From Massilia soli (GTDB lineage Bacteria; Pseudomonadota; Gammaproteobacteria; Burkholderiales; Burkholderiaceae_D): 64,000 bases of DNA. Every line of letters starts with the position of its first letter. The stretch's first letter is position 1. The translations under genes and the position numbers were made by a program. The stretch lies in assembly GCF_016809835.1 (NCBI RefSeq), contig NZ_JAFBIL020000005.1:433252-497251 (forward strand). Direction: 5' to 3'. Below are positions 54,883 through 63,243 of this stretch, in pieces. Below the pieces are notes generated by a model. The model was not told the DNA's origin and did not search any database. It was given only the letters and a program-made list of their open reading frames with translations.

Positions 54883-55953
54883 TTACCGTAATGCGTTCAC
54901 GACCGCGTCGCCCATCTCGGCGGTGCCCACCTTGGTGGTGCCCGCCTCGTAGATGTCCGGCGTGCGCAGGCCTTGGGCCAGGACCTGCTTGACCGCGGCC
55001 TCGATGCGGTCGGCCTGCGCCGCCATGTTCAGCGAGTAGCGCAGCATCATCGCCGCCGACAGGATGGTCGCCAGCGGATTGGCGATGCCCTTGCCGGCGA
55101 TGTCGGGCGCGGAGCCGTGCGACGGCTCGTACAGGCCCTTGTTGTTGGCATCCAGCGACGCCGATGGCAGCATGCCGATAGAACCGGTCAGCATCGCCGC
55201 GCAGTCGGACAGGATATCGCCGAACATGTTGCCGGTGACGATGACGTCGAACTTCTTGGGCGCGCGCACCAGCTGCATCGCGGCGTTATCGACGTACATG
55301 TGTTCCAGCTCGACGTCGGCGTAGTCCTGGTGGACCTCGGTGACGATGTCGCGCCAGAACTGGAAGGTTTCCAGCACGTTGGCCTTGTCGACGCTGGTCA
55401 CGCGCTTGCCGCGCTTGCGCGCCGCCTGGAAGGCCACGTGGGCGATGCGGCGGATTTCGGATTCGGCATAGCGCATGGTGTCGAAGCCTTCGCGCTCGCC
55501 CTTGAACGGGCCGTCCGGGCATTCGCGCACACCGCGCGGCTTGCCGAAATAGATGTCGCCGGTCAGTTCGCGGATGATCAGGATATCGAGCCCCGAGACG
55601 ACTTCAGGTTTGAGCGTCGAGGCGCCGGCAAGTTCCGGATACAGGATCGCCGGGCGCAGGTTGGCGAACAGGCCAAGCTCACGGCGCAACCCGAGAATCG
55701 CCTGTTCCGGGCGCAGCGCGCGCTCGAGCGTATCGTACTTGTAGTCGCCGACGGCGCCGAACAGCACCGCGTCGGCGCCCTTGGCCAGCGCCAGCGAGGC
55801 GGGAGGCAGCGGATGGCCGTGCGCCGCATAGCCGGCGCCGCCGACGTCGGCCTGCTCCATCTCGAAGTTCTCGCCCAGCGCGTTCAGCACGCGCACGGCT
55901 TGCGCTGTGATTTCAGGACCGATGCCGTCACCCGGCAGGATTGCTATTTTCAT
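54883..55953 (-). CDS. leuB: 3-isopropylmalate dehydrogenase
   Basis: A 356-residue enzyme for the third step of leucine synthesis. It starts [20 protein letters not shown]; the substrate loop [20 protein letters not shown], catalytic [14 protein letters not shown] and metal site [17 protein letters not shown] are intact. It overlaps no neighbour; the gap to leuD is 14 bp. Confidence 0.97.
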   Translation of the reverse strand: MKIAILPGDGIGPEITAQAVRVLNALGENFEMEQADVGGAGYAAHGHPLPPASLALAKGADAVLFGAVGDYKYDTLERALRPEQAILGLRRELGLFANLRPAILYPELAGASTLKPEVVSGLDILIIRELTGDIYFGKPRGVRECPDGPFKGEREGFDTMRYAESEIRRIAHVAFQAARKRGKRVTSVDKANVLETFQFWRDIVTEVHQDYADVELEHMYVDNAAMQLVRAPKKFDVIVTGNMFGDILSDCAAMLTGSIGMLPSASLDANNKGLYEPSHGSAPDIAGKGIANPLATILSAAMMLRYSLNMAAQADRIEAAVKQVLAQGLRTPDIYEAGTTKVGTAEMGDAVVNALR

Positions 55954-55967
55954 TGTGCTGTTCCGGG

Positions 55968-56615
55968 TCAGATGGCGTTGACCAGCCAGGGCTGGGCCGC
56001 CAGGTGGCGTTCTTCGAAGGCGCGGATCTCGTCGGCGTGGCGCAAGGTCAGGCCGATGTCGTCAAGGCCGTTGGTCAGGCAGTACTTGCGGAAGGCGTCG
56101 ATCTGGAATTCGTACACCAGGCTGCCATCGAGCGTGCCGATGGTCTGCTTCTCGAGGTCGACCGCCAGGCGGAAGCCGGGGAAGGCCTTGACCTCGTTGA
56201 ACAAGTGCTCGATCTGGCTCTCGGTCAGCACGATCGGCAGCAGGCCGGACTTGTAGCAGTTATTGAAGAAGATGTCGGCGAAGCTTGGCGCGACGATCGC
56301 GCGGAAACCGTACTGGTCGAGCGCCCACGGCGCGTGTTCGCGCGAGGAGCCACAGCCGAAGTTCTTGCGCGCTAGCAGGATGGACGCTCCCTGGTAGCGC
56401 GGCTGGTTCAGCACGAAGTCCGGGTTCAGCGGACGCGCGCTGTTGTCCTTGCCCGGCTCGCCGTGGTCAAGGTAGCGCCATTCGTCAAACAGGTTGGGGC
56501 CGAAACCGGTACGGTGGATCGACTTCAGGAACTGCTTCGGGATGATGGCGTCCGTGTCGACATTGGCACGGTCGAGAGGGACGACAAGTCCCTCGTGTAG
56601 CGTAAATTTGTCCAT
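55968..56615 (-). CDS. leuD: 3-isopropylmalate dehydratase small subunit
   Basis: A 215-residue swivel subunit that pairs with LeuC. It begins [20 protein letters not shown]; the phosphate-binding signature is [16 protein letters not shown] near residue 85. Normal length. It is separated from leuC by the entericidin gene and a dispersed repeat. Confidence 0.96.
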   Translation of the reverse strand: MDKFTLHEGLVVPLDRANVDTDAIIPKQFLKSIHRTGFGPNLFDEWRYLDHGEPGKDNSARPLNPDFVLNQPRYQGASILLARKNFGCGSSREHAPWALDQYGFRAIVAPSFADIFFNNCYKSGLLPIVLTESQIEHLFNEVKAFPGFRLAVDLEKQTIGTLDGSLVYEFQIDAFRKYCLTNGLDDIGLTLRHADEIRAFEERHLAAQPWLVNAI

Positions 56616-56630
56616 ATAGCTCGCTTAAGC

Positions 56631-56711
56631 CGTCGTTCCCGCGAAAGCGGCAACCCATGCGCCGCTTGGTCAATGGCGAATGATGGATTCCCGCCTGCGC
56701 GGAACCGACGG
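56631..56711. repeat. Dispersed palindromic repeat pair, copy 2
   Basis: Left arm CGTCGTTCCCGCGAAAGCGG followed by CAACCCA (56631-56657); right arm TGGATTCCCGCCTGCGCGG then AACCGACGG (about 56684-56711). The two arms form an imperfect inverted pair. The left core matches the palindrome at 20137-20156. It lies between leuD and the entericidin gene, on transcribed RNA, and could form an mRNA stem. Confidence 0.7.
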
Positions 56712-56719
56712 TGGTGGTG

Positions 56720-56842
56720 TTATTTCCCGCCCGCGCCGGTAACGATCTGGCCGGCCCGCTGCACGTCGCGGCCAACGCCGGAGATGGTGTTGCAGCCGGC
56801 CAGGAACAGGGCGATCAGGGACAGGGCGAATACTTTTTTCAT
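56720..56842 (-). CDS. Entericidin A/B family lipoprotein
   Basis: A 40-residue lipoprotein: MKKVFALSLIALFLAGCNTI with a perfect lipobox LAGC, then GVGRDVQRAGQIVTGAGGK, the small conserved entericidin tail. Entericidins are small membrane lipoproteins, in E. coli linked to a toxin-antidote role in stationary phase. A gene of this type between leuC and leuD is frequent in Burkholderiales. The start follows leuC by 29 bp and it is probably co-transcribed. Confidence 0.88.
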   Translation of the reverse strand: MKKVFALSLIALFLAGCNTISGVGRDVQRAGQIVTGAGGK

Positions 56843-56871
56843 GGTGTGGCTCTCAAAATTGAATGGTTGTT

Positions 56872-58275
56872 TTAGCGCAGTGCGCGTACATCGACGAAAT
56901 GGCCGGCGATACCGGCCGCCGCCGCCATGGCAGGCGACACCAGGTGGGTGCGTCCGCCCTGCCCCTGCCGTCCCTCGAAATTGCGGTTCGAGGTGGAGGC
57001 GCAGCGCTCGCCCGGTTCTAACCGGTCGGCGTTCATTGCAAGGCACATCGAGCAGCCTGGCTCGCGCCATTCGAAGCCCGCGTCCTTGAATATCTTGTCC
57101 AGGCCTTCGCGTTCGGCCTGCTCTTTTACCAGCCCGGAACCCGGCACCACCAGCGCCAGGCGCACATTCGAGGCGCGCTGCTTTCCGCGCACAACGGCGG
57201 CGGCGGCGCGCAAGTCCTCGATGCGCGAGTTGGTGCACGAGCCGATGAACACCTTGTCGATGCGGATGTCCTCGATCGGGGTGTTGGGCTTGAGGTTCAT
57301 ATAAATGAGCGCCTTTTCCATGGCGTCGCGGCGCACCGCGTCCTTTTCCTGGTCCGGATCGGGCACCCGGCCGTCGACCGAAGTGACCATCTCGGGCGAG
57401 GTGCCCCAGGTGACCTGTGGCCTGACGTCGGCGGCGTTCATCGTGACGACCATGTCGAACTGCGCGCCCGGATCGGAGTGCAAGGTGCGCCAGTAGCCCA
57501 CCGCCTGGTCCCAGTGCGGGCCGACCGGCGAGTAGGGACGGCCCTTGACGTAGTCGATGGTGGTGTCGTCGACGGCGATCATGCCGGCGCGCGCGCCCGC
57601 TTCGATCGCCATATTACAGATCGTCATGCGCCCTTCCATCGACAGCGAACGGATGGTCGAGCCGCCGAATTCGATGGCGTAGCCGGTGCCGCCCGCGGTG
57701 CCGATCTTGCCGATCACGGCCAGCACGATGTCCTTGGCGGTGACGCCCGGCGGCAGCGCGCCGTCGACCTGCACCAGCATGGCTTTCGACTTACGCGCCA
57801 GCAGCGTCTGGGTCGCCAGCACATGCTCGACTTCCGACGTGCCGATGCCGTGCGCCAGGCAGCCGAAAGCACCGTGGGTCGAGGTGTGCGAGTCGCCGCA
57901 GACGACCGTCATGCCCGGCAGGGTCGCGCCCTGCTCCGGCCCGATCACGTGCACGATGCCCTGGCGGCGGTCGTTCATGTTGAAATACGTGAGCCCGTAG
58001 CTTTTGGCATTGGCGTCCAGTGTCTCCACTTGCAGGCGCGAGGTGGGGTCGGCGATGCCGCCCTTGCGGTCGGTGGTCGGGACGTTGTGGTCTGCCACCG
58101 CGAGGTTGGCGGAATTGCGCCATAGCTTGCGGTTGGCGGCGCGCAGGCCGTCGAAGGCCTGTGGGCTGGTCACTTCATGCACCAGGTGGCGATCAATGTA
58201 CAGAACCGTCGTGCCGTCTTCGTCGGCACGCACGACATGGGAATCCCAGAGTTTGTCGTAGAGCGTTTTTATCAT
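56872..58275 (-). CDS. leuC: 3-isopropylmalate dehydratase large subunit
   Basis: A 467-residue aconitase-family enzyme with a [4Fe-4S] cluster. Cluster cysteines are in [14 protein letters not shown] and [29 protein letters not shown] is the family signature. ATG 58275 ([15 protein letters not shown]) is the family start; the frame is open 10 codons further. First gene of the leu run, with a candidate promoter 43 bp upstream. Confidence 0.96.
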   Translation of the reverse strand: MIKTLYDKLWDSHVVRADEDGTTVLYIDRHLVHEVTSPQAFDGLRAANRKLWRNSANLAVADHNVPTTDRKGGIADPTSRLQVETLDANAKSYGLTYFNMNDRRQGIVHVIGPEQGATLPGMTVVCGDSHTSTHGAFGCLAHGIGTSEVEHVLATQTLLARKSKAMLVQVDGALPPGVTAKDIVLAVIGKIGTAGGTGYAIEFGGSTIRSLSMEGRMTICNMAIEAGARAGMIAVDDTTIDYVKGRPYSPVGPHWDQAVGYWRTLHSDPGAQFDMVVTMNAADVRPQVTWGTSPEMVTSVDGRVPDPDQEKDAVRRDAMEKALIYMNLKPNTPIEDIRIDKVFIGSCTNSRIEDLRAAAAVVRGKQRASNVRLALVVPGSGLVKEQAEREGLDKIFKDAGFEWREPGCSMCLAMNADRLEPGERCASTSNRNFEGRQGQGGRTHLVSPAMAAAAGIAGHFVDVRALR

Positions 58276-58317
58276 GATGGTGGTGTAAGGCGATGCATGA
58301 ATCAAAGACCGAAAATG

Positions 58318-58348
58318 ATTATGCCATATTTGTGCACTGCGTCAGCAA
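58318..58348 (-). promoter_or_regulatory. Candidate promoter of the leu operon
   Basis: On the minus strand TTGCTG (58348-58343), 19 bp, then CATAAT (58323-58318). Predicted initiation near 58311 would give a leader of about 36 nt before leuC. The spacer is longer than ideal; no leader peptide with Leu codons was seen. Confidence 0.35.
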
Positions 58349-58424
58349 GAATGACTTTTTCGAATTTTATGTGCCATTAACACCTCTTCTGCACATGATA
58401 TTCGCAAAACGAACTCATTTTGCA

Positions 58425-58461
58425 AATAAAAAAAATGCCTGCTGAATTTCAGCAGGCATTT
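58425..58461 (-). terminator. Intrinsic terminator of cheZ-cheA
   Basis: 14-bp stem AAATGCCTGCTGAA / TTCAGCAGGCATTT, one-base formal loop. On the minus strand it is followed by a T-run. It lies 31 bp after the cheA stop. Confidence 0.93.
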
Positions 58462-58491
58462 CGACTTCCGTGCAGCAAGAAGTATTTTTAC

Positions 58492-60360
58492 TTATGCAGC
58501 CAGTTTGACGGCGCCGCGGCAGCCATCCATCAGGAACGACAGGCCGATCACCAGCACCAGGTCGCCTTCGGCGGAGCGCGCCGTGCCGGTGATGCCCTCG
58601 ACCGACAGCGCGGTCATCGGCTTGATCACCAGGTCGGCGGTACCATCGACGGCCGACACCGCGAGGATGTACGGCTGCGGCGCGGCCACCACGATGCCCA
58701 CCTTTTCCGAGCAAGGCTCGTAGCCGAGCGACGCGGCCAGCGAGCGCACCGGCAGCGGACGGCCCTGGTCCTTCAGGACCGGCGCGCCGCCAACCTGGGC
58801 GAAGGTATCCGGCAGTTCGACCACGCGCTGGACCACCGCCATCGGCAGCGCCAGCAGCGCGCCCGAGGTCGAGACCAGCATGGTTGGCACGATCGACAGT
58901 TCGATCGGCAGGCGGATGGCAAACTTGGTGCCGTGGCCGAGCGAGGATTCGATGTGGATCGCGCCGCGGTTCTTTTCGACCGCGGTCTTCACCACATCCA
59001 TGCCGACGCCGCGGCCCGAGACCGACGACGCCACTTCCTTGGTCGAGAAGCCCGGCAGGAACACCAGCTGGTAGGCTTCCTCGTCGCTCTGCGCGCCGTT
59101 CTCGTTGATCAGGCCCTTCTGGATCGCCTTCTTGCGCAGGCTGACCGGGTCCATGCCCTTGCCGTCATCCTGCAGCACGATCATGACGCTGTTGGCTTCC
59201 TGCCATGCCTTGAGCGAGATGTAGGCCTTGGCCGGCTTGCCCGCGGCGACGCGGTCTTCCGGCGATTCGACACCGTGATCGAGGGCGTTGCGCAGCATGT
59301 GCACCAGCGGGTCGTACAGGCTGTCCACCACGACGCGGTCGACTTCCGTCTCGGCGCCCTCGATGGTCAGCTCGACATCCTTGCCCAGGTCCTTGGCCAG
59401 CTCGCGCACCAGGCGCGGGAATTTCTGGAACAGGCGGCCGACCGGCTGCATGCGGGTCGCCAGCGTGGCGCGCTGCAGTTCGGCCGAATAGCGCGATGCG
59501 CGTTCCAGCGTTTCGGTCAGGGTCGCCATCAGGGTGGCCGCGGCGCCTTCGAACTTGAACTGCGCCAGGCGTTCGAGCAGCACGGCGGCCTGGTTGGCTG
59601 CCTGCACCGATTCGCCTGCCACTTCGAGCAGCGCGTCGAGCTTGACGGCGTCGACGCGGATGCTGTCTTCCTTGGCCGGCGCCGACGCGGCGCGGAATTC
59701 CTGGACTTTTTCTTCGCGGCGGTCGACCCCATCCCAGCCTGCCGGCCTGGCGGCGGCATCGGCGGCGGCCGGCGCTGCGGCCGCCGGCGCTGCGGCTGCG
59801 ACTGCGGCTGCGGCAGCGGCTGGCGCGGCGGAAGGCGTGTGCGTTCCAGCCGGCGTTACCGCGACATACATCGCTTCCCAGTCAAGGCCATCGGCGCCTG
59901 GCGCAGCGGCAGCGGCTGCGGCAACCGGTGCCGCCGCTACCGGCGCCGGTGCGGCCGCTTTCGGCGCGGACTGCGTCTTGCCTTCGATGGCGTCAACCAG
60001 GATGCGCTCGAGCGCATCCGGCATCGACGCCAGTTGTTCGGCCGGGGTACCGTTGTTCAGGTCGGTCAACTGGTCGGCAACGAAGCCCGACGCCTGCAGC
60101 GCGGCTTCGATCGCGATCGGCGTTACCGGCGCGGCGCCGGTACGCAGGGCGTCGAACAGGTTTTCGGTCAGGTGGCAGGCGGCGACCAGCGCCGGCAAGT
60201 TCATGAAGCCCGCGCCACCCTTAATGGTGTGGAACGAGCGAAACACCGCGTTCAGCGTTTCCTTGTTGTTGGGATCGCGTTCGAGGCGGAGCAGGTGTTC
60301 TTCTACATTGACCGCAAGATCCATCGCCTCGACGACGAAATCCTTGAGCATATCGTCCAT
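58492..60360 (-). CDS. cheA: Chemotaxis histidine kinase CheA
   Basis: A 622-residue cytosolic kinase. P1/Hpt domain 1-105 with phospho-acceptor His44 in FRSFHTIKGGAGFM. An Ala/Pro-rich linker (about 130-235) stands where a CheY-binding P2 domain would be; none is recognisable. P3 dimerisation at about 245-310, and P4 kinase with the N box MLRNALDHGVESPEDR and G boxes DDGKGMDP and GRGVGMDVVK. The P5 CheW-like domain is at the C-terminus. The ATG overlaps the cheZ stop (TAATG). No cheW, cheY or receptor gene is adjacent. Confidence 0.94.
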   Translation of the reverse strand: MDDMLKDFVVEAMDLAVNVEEHLLRLERDPNNKETLNAVFRSFHTIKGGAGFMNLPALVAACHLTENLFDALRTGAAPVTPIAIEAALQASGFVADQLTDLNNGTPAEQLASMPDALERILVDAIEGKTQSAPKAAAPAPVAAAPVAAAAAAAPGADGLDWEAMYVAVTPAGTHTPSAAPAAAAAAVAAAAPAAAAPAAADAAARPAGWDGVDRREEKVQEFRAASAPAKEDSIRVDAVKLDALLEVAGESVQAANQAAVLLERLAQFKFEGAAATLMATLTETLERASRYSAELQRATLATRMQPVGRLFQKFPRLVRELAKDLGKDVELTIEGAETEVDRVVVDSLYDPLVHMLRNALDHGVESPEDRVAAGKPAKAYISLKAWQEANSVMIVLQDDGKGMDPVSLRKKAIQKGLINENGAQSDEEAYQLVFLPGFSTKEVASSVSGRGVGMDVVKTAVEKNRGAIHIESSLGHGTKFAIRLPIELSIVPTMLVSTSGALLALPMAVVQRVVELPDTFAQVGGAPVLKDQGRPLPVRSLAASLGYEPCSEKVGIVVAAPQPYILAVSAVDGTADLVIKPMTALSVEGITGTARSAEGDLVLVIGLSFLMDGCRGAVKLAA

Positions 60361-61202
60361 TAGAATCCCAGATCGGCAAGAAGGTCGTCTACATTGTCCT
60401 GGTCAAGCGCGACGGATGGTGCCGACGGGCCAGACATGAGTGGAGCCGGCTTGGCAGCGAGCTTTTCGCGCACCGCCGGTGGCGCGTTGTCGCGCAGCAG
60501 CTCAGCCAGTTCCTGCTCGACTGCCTTGGTGATGGTGACGACTTTCTTGATCAGCTGGCCGGTGATGTCCTGGAAGTCCTGGGCCATCATGATTTCCAGC
60601 AGGCGCGCCTTTTCGGCTTCGGTCGCTTCGGCTACCTGCTGCGCGAACTGGCGCGAATCGCCGGCCAGCGCCTTGAACTCGTCCAGCGACAGCTTGCCTG
60701 CGAACAGGTCGTTCCAGCGGGTATCCATGGCTTTGGCTTGCTTCGACAACACGTCCTGGGCCGGCATGCCTTCGTCCAGGGTATTGAGCACCTTGTTGGC
60801 AGCCTGTTCGGTCAGCGAAGCGACGTACTCCAGGCGGTCCTGGGCATCGTTGATCTGGCTCGACGCTTCGGTCAGCGCCTTGTCGTAGCCCAGTTCACGC
60901 AGCGAATCGTGCAGCAGGCGCACGATGCCGCCGAGACGCTCGTACATCGGGTTGTCGCCGTGGTCGACTTCTTCATGCGGGGTGTTGGCGGCAGCGGCCG
61001 GCTCGGCTGGCGCGGCGGGCGCGGCCGGCACAGCGGCCAGCGCAGGGCGGGTCGAGGACACCTGGTCGAACAGCGCGTCCATGTCATCGTCGTCCGCAGC
61101 CGCAGCCGCGGGCGCGGCGGCCGGAGCGGCAGCCGGAGCGCTACTGCGCTGCGAGGATACTTCCTCGAATAGTGCGTCGAAATCGTCAGCGGCGTCAGTC
61201 AT
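60360..61202 (-). CDS. cheZ: CheY-P phosphatase CheZ
   Basis: A 280-residue helical phosphatase. The catalytic helix holds IMMAQDFQDITGQLIKKV with the conserved Asp-Gln pair. The C-terminal peptide DNVDDLLADLGF is the CheY-docking tail. The N-terminus carries two short similar motifs, DDFDALFEEVSSQR and DDMDALFDQVSSTR, separated by Ala/Pro-rich sequence, which lengthen it beyond the E. coli protein (214 residues). First gene of the cheZ-cheA pair; the promoter must lie in the 434 bp upstream. Confidence 0.92.
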   Translation of the reverse strand: MTDAADDFDALFEEVSSQRSSAPAAAPAAAPAAAAADDDDMDALFDQVSSTRPALAAVPAAPAAPAEPAAAANTPHEEVDHGDNPMYERLGGIVRLLHDSLRELGYDKALTEASSQINDAQDRLEYVASLTEQAANKVLNTLDEGMPAQDVLSKQAKAMDTRWNDLFAGKLSLDEFKALAGDSRQFAQQVAEATEAEKARLLEIMMAQDFQDITGQLIKKVVTITKAVEQELAELLRDNAPPAVREKLAAKPAPLMSGPSAPSVALDQDNVDDLLADLGF

Positions 61203-61636
61203 AATCCCTGCTTCTCCATTTGGTAGATGCGCAACGTCAGTTGCGTGGTGCGTGTCGGTGCGGTGCGAGTCGGCAGAATTAAATGATGCGCGGCAACATC
61301 GCGGGTTTACGCGAGTGTATCAGCGCGCTGTGTCGTGGTAAATGTCCAACCGCAGCGGTGATCAATTTGTTGAGAGAAACTTATTGCCTCGACAATCAAA
61401 GTGTATGTTTACTGCTCTTTTCGCCGTTTTGCCCCCTTTTTTCGGCCTGCGATGTATCGGCTGGGCCACAAATCGCTGCGTCCAGAATTAGCAAAAAACG
61501 AATGTTTACGTGCCAACCGGCTGATTTGTTGTCGGAATGAATATGGATGGGCTTGAGCAAGATCAAGCATGATCGTTCTAACAAGTTGGAAAACGCCGAC
61601 TACAATAGAATTATGTCTGCTTTGGGAGGACTCGCC
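61203..61636. other. 434-bp divergent intergenic region (cheZ / usp)
   Basis: No gene was recognised. Short open frames here are of atypical composition and lack ribosome sites. AT-rich stretches occur at 61360-61440 and 61480-61550. It holds an FNR-like box at 61553-61566 and a TACAAT at 61601-61606 that may serve the stress-protein gene. I could not find a convincing sigma-28-type promoter for cheZ. Confidence 0.6.
61553..61566 (+). promoter_or_regulatory. FNR/Anr-like box upstream of usp
   Basis: TTGAGCAAGATCAA matches TTGAT-N4-ATCAA with one mismatch, 70 bp before the usp ATG. Universal stress genes are often under FNR/Anr control in proteobacteria. With the TACAAT at 61601 as -10, the box centre falls near -53, not the classical -41.5, which lowers confidence. 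Confidence 0.35.
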
Positions 61637-62101
61637 ATGTACCGGAAAATTCTGATCACCACGGACGGCTCGTCGGTGTCGAAAGCCACCGCCTGCGCCG
61701 GTGTGAAGTTTGCGCAACAGATGGGCGCTGAAGTACTGGCCTTGTATGTCGCACCCGAGTACCAGTACCCGGTCTACGTGGAAATCATTCCTCCGACCTA
61801 CCCCAGCGAAGAGGAGTACCTGGTCCAGATGCAAAAGGTAGGCGGCGAGCATCTGCGCTCGATCCTCGATGCGGCCGGCAAATGCGGCCTGCAGCACAGC
61901 GGCATGGTGGCGTTCGCCGATTCGGCGGCGCAGAAAATCGTCGACGTGGCCGATGAACAAGACTGCGACCTGATCTTCATGGGCTCGCACGGGCGTAGCG
62001 GCTGGGGTCAGATTTTGCTGGGGAGCGTGACCAATAAAGTGTTGTCGCACACGCAAAAGCCGGTGTTGGTCCATCGCCTGATCAAAGAACCGGCCGCTTA
62101 G
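61637..62101 (+). CDS. Universal stress protein (UspA family)
   Basis: A 154-residue cytosolic protein. It starts MYRKILITTDGSSVSKATA, and near residue 115 has the ATP-binding pattern GSHGRSGWGQILLGSVT with KPVLV at the end, so it belongs to the nucleotide-binding branch. GGGAGGA precedes ATG 61637; the frame is open 30 codons further but without homology. Divergent from cheZ. Likely induced by stress or low oxygen (inference). Confidence 0.93.
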   Translation: MYRKILITTDGSSVSKATACAGVKFAQQMGAEVLALYVAPEYQYPVYVEIIPPTYPSEEEYLVQMQKVGGEHLRSILDAAGKCGLQHSGMVAFADSAAQKIVDVADEQDCDLIFMGSHGRSGWGQILLGSVTNKVLSHTQKPVLVHRLIKEPAA

Positions 62102-62207
62102 TCACTGTGCATTGATTCACTCTTGGTTTGGCATTACTCTTGAATGATGGTTTACCAGTTCGACTGCTTTGCCGGCCGCACGCCGGTTCACATCAAGGGC
62201 GTACTCT

Positions 62208-62852
62208 ATGATAAGAATTGTCATCGCTGACGATCACACCATCATGCGCGAAGGCCTCAAGCGCATCCTGGACGGCGCGCCGGACATCGACATCGTGGGC
62301 GAGGCAATCAACGGATTTGAAGTACTGTCGCACGTGCGCCAGGGCGGTTTCGACCTGCTGCTGCTCGACTTGTCGATGCCCGGCCGCAGCGGCGTCGACC
62401 TGATCCGCCAGATCCGCAGCGAATCGCCCAAGCTGGCGATCCTGATCCTGACCATGCATGAAGAAGAACAGTATGCCGTCCGGGCCATCCGCGCCGGCGC
62501 CCAGGGCTACCTGACCAAGGAAAGCGCCGGAACCCAGCTGGTGGGTGCGATTCGCAAAGTGGCCTCGGGCCGCCCCTATATCAGTACTGAAGTGGCTGAG
62601 CAATTGGCGCTCAATATCATGACGCCCAACGAACAATTGCTGCACAAGCAATTGTCGGACAGGGAATTTGAAGTATTTTCTTCACTCGTCAGCGGAAAAT
62701 CGATCACCGAGATTGCCAACACCTTGCATCTCAGTGTCAAGACAGTGAGCACCCACAAGACCCGCATCATGCAAAAGATGGGCATGACCTCGCTGTCGGA
62801 AATGGTGCAGTACGCCGTGGCGCACCGCCTGTTGTCGCCTTTTAAATCCTGA
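62208..62852 (+). CDS. LuxR/NarL-type response regulator
   Basis: A 214-residue regulator. Receiver: DDH at 8-10, phospho-acceptor Asp54 in LLLLDLSMPGRSGVDL, Thr in LILTMHEEEQY and Lys in GYLTKES. The LuxR helix-turn-helix lies at about 150-208 (LSDREFEVFSSLVSGKSITE and LSVKTVSTHKTRIMQKMGM). ATG 62208 is preceded by AAGGG. No kinase gene is adjacent, so the partner is unknown. It lies 391 bp before a Crp/Fnr-type regulator. Confidence 0.92.
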   Translation: MIRIVIADDHTIMREGLKRILDGAPDIDIVGEAINGFEVLSHVRQGGFDLLLLDLSMPGRSGVDLIRQIRSESPKLAILILTMHEEEQYAVRAIRAGAQGYLTKESAGTQLVGAIRKVASGRPYISTEVAEQLALNIMTPNEQLLHKQLSDREFEVFSSLVSGKSITEIANTLHLSVKTVSTHKTRIMQKMGMTSLSEMVQYAVAHRLLSPFKS

Positions 62853-63243
62853 AGGCGAAAGAGTTTTAGACAAACCGCTGCGGTATTTGTGCCACCTTTG
62901 GCTACAGCAAGTCAAAATCTCCTGATCCACGTCAGACCCTCCGCCCCCTCTGGGCACGCCCGGCTTCCCTGTGAAAACGCCACGCACACCGTAGGACGAC
63001 TCCTACGGCTTGTGTTCCAGTCCTACGCCTAGATTCAGCGCTCGCTGATATCAATGCCGGACTCGTGTTGGCATACTAAATCTAACGATTCGACTTGCTT
63101 CCGGTTCATTTCCTTGGTCCCGACCTGTCAGATCGCGCTGTCCCTGGTCACGTTTGAAGCACCGGTCCGCAATCTCACAGATCGTTGTTCCCCTGTGATT
63201 GTCTACAGCTCTGAAACTTTTAGTTCCTTCCTGGGAGATGAGC
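62853..63243. other. 391-bp intergenic region upstream of the Crp/Fnr-type gene
   Basis: No gene was recognised. It holds a perfect inverted repeat (62989-63008) with a further TCCTACG copy at 63021-63027, and an imperfect CTCACAG / CTGTGATTG pair at about 63173-63201. These could be operators for the downstream regulator or for the response regulator. Confidence 0.6.
62989..63008. promoter_or_regulatory. Inverted repeat CCGTAGGA-N4-TCCTACGG with nearby half-site
   Basis: Perfect 8-bp arms around CGAC, then TCCTACG repeated at 63021-63027. It lies about 240 bp before the Crp/Fnr-type start and 137 bp after the response regulator stop. It may be an operator or a weak terminator hairpin; a T-run is absent. 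Confidence 0.5.

Noticed and set aside
58420..60363. A 647-codon plus-strand open frame opposite cheA
   Set aside because: Composition (Arg/Gly/His-rich) and lack of domains mark it as a shadow of cheA.
61283..61540. An 85-codon plus-strand frame upstream of usp
   Set aside because: No ribosome site, poor codon pattern and located in an AT-rich promoter region.
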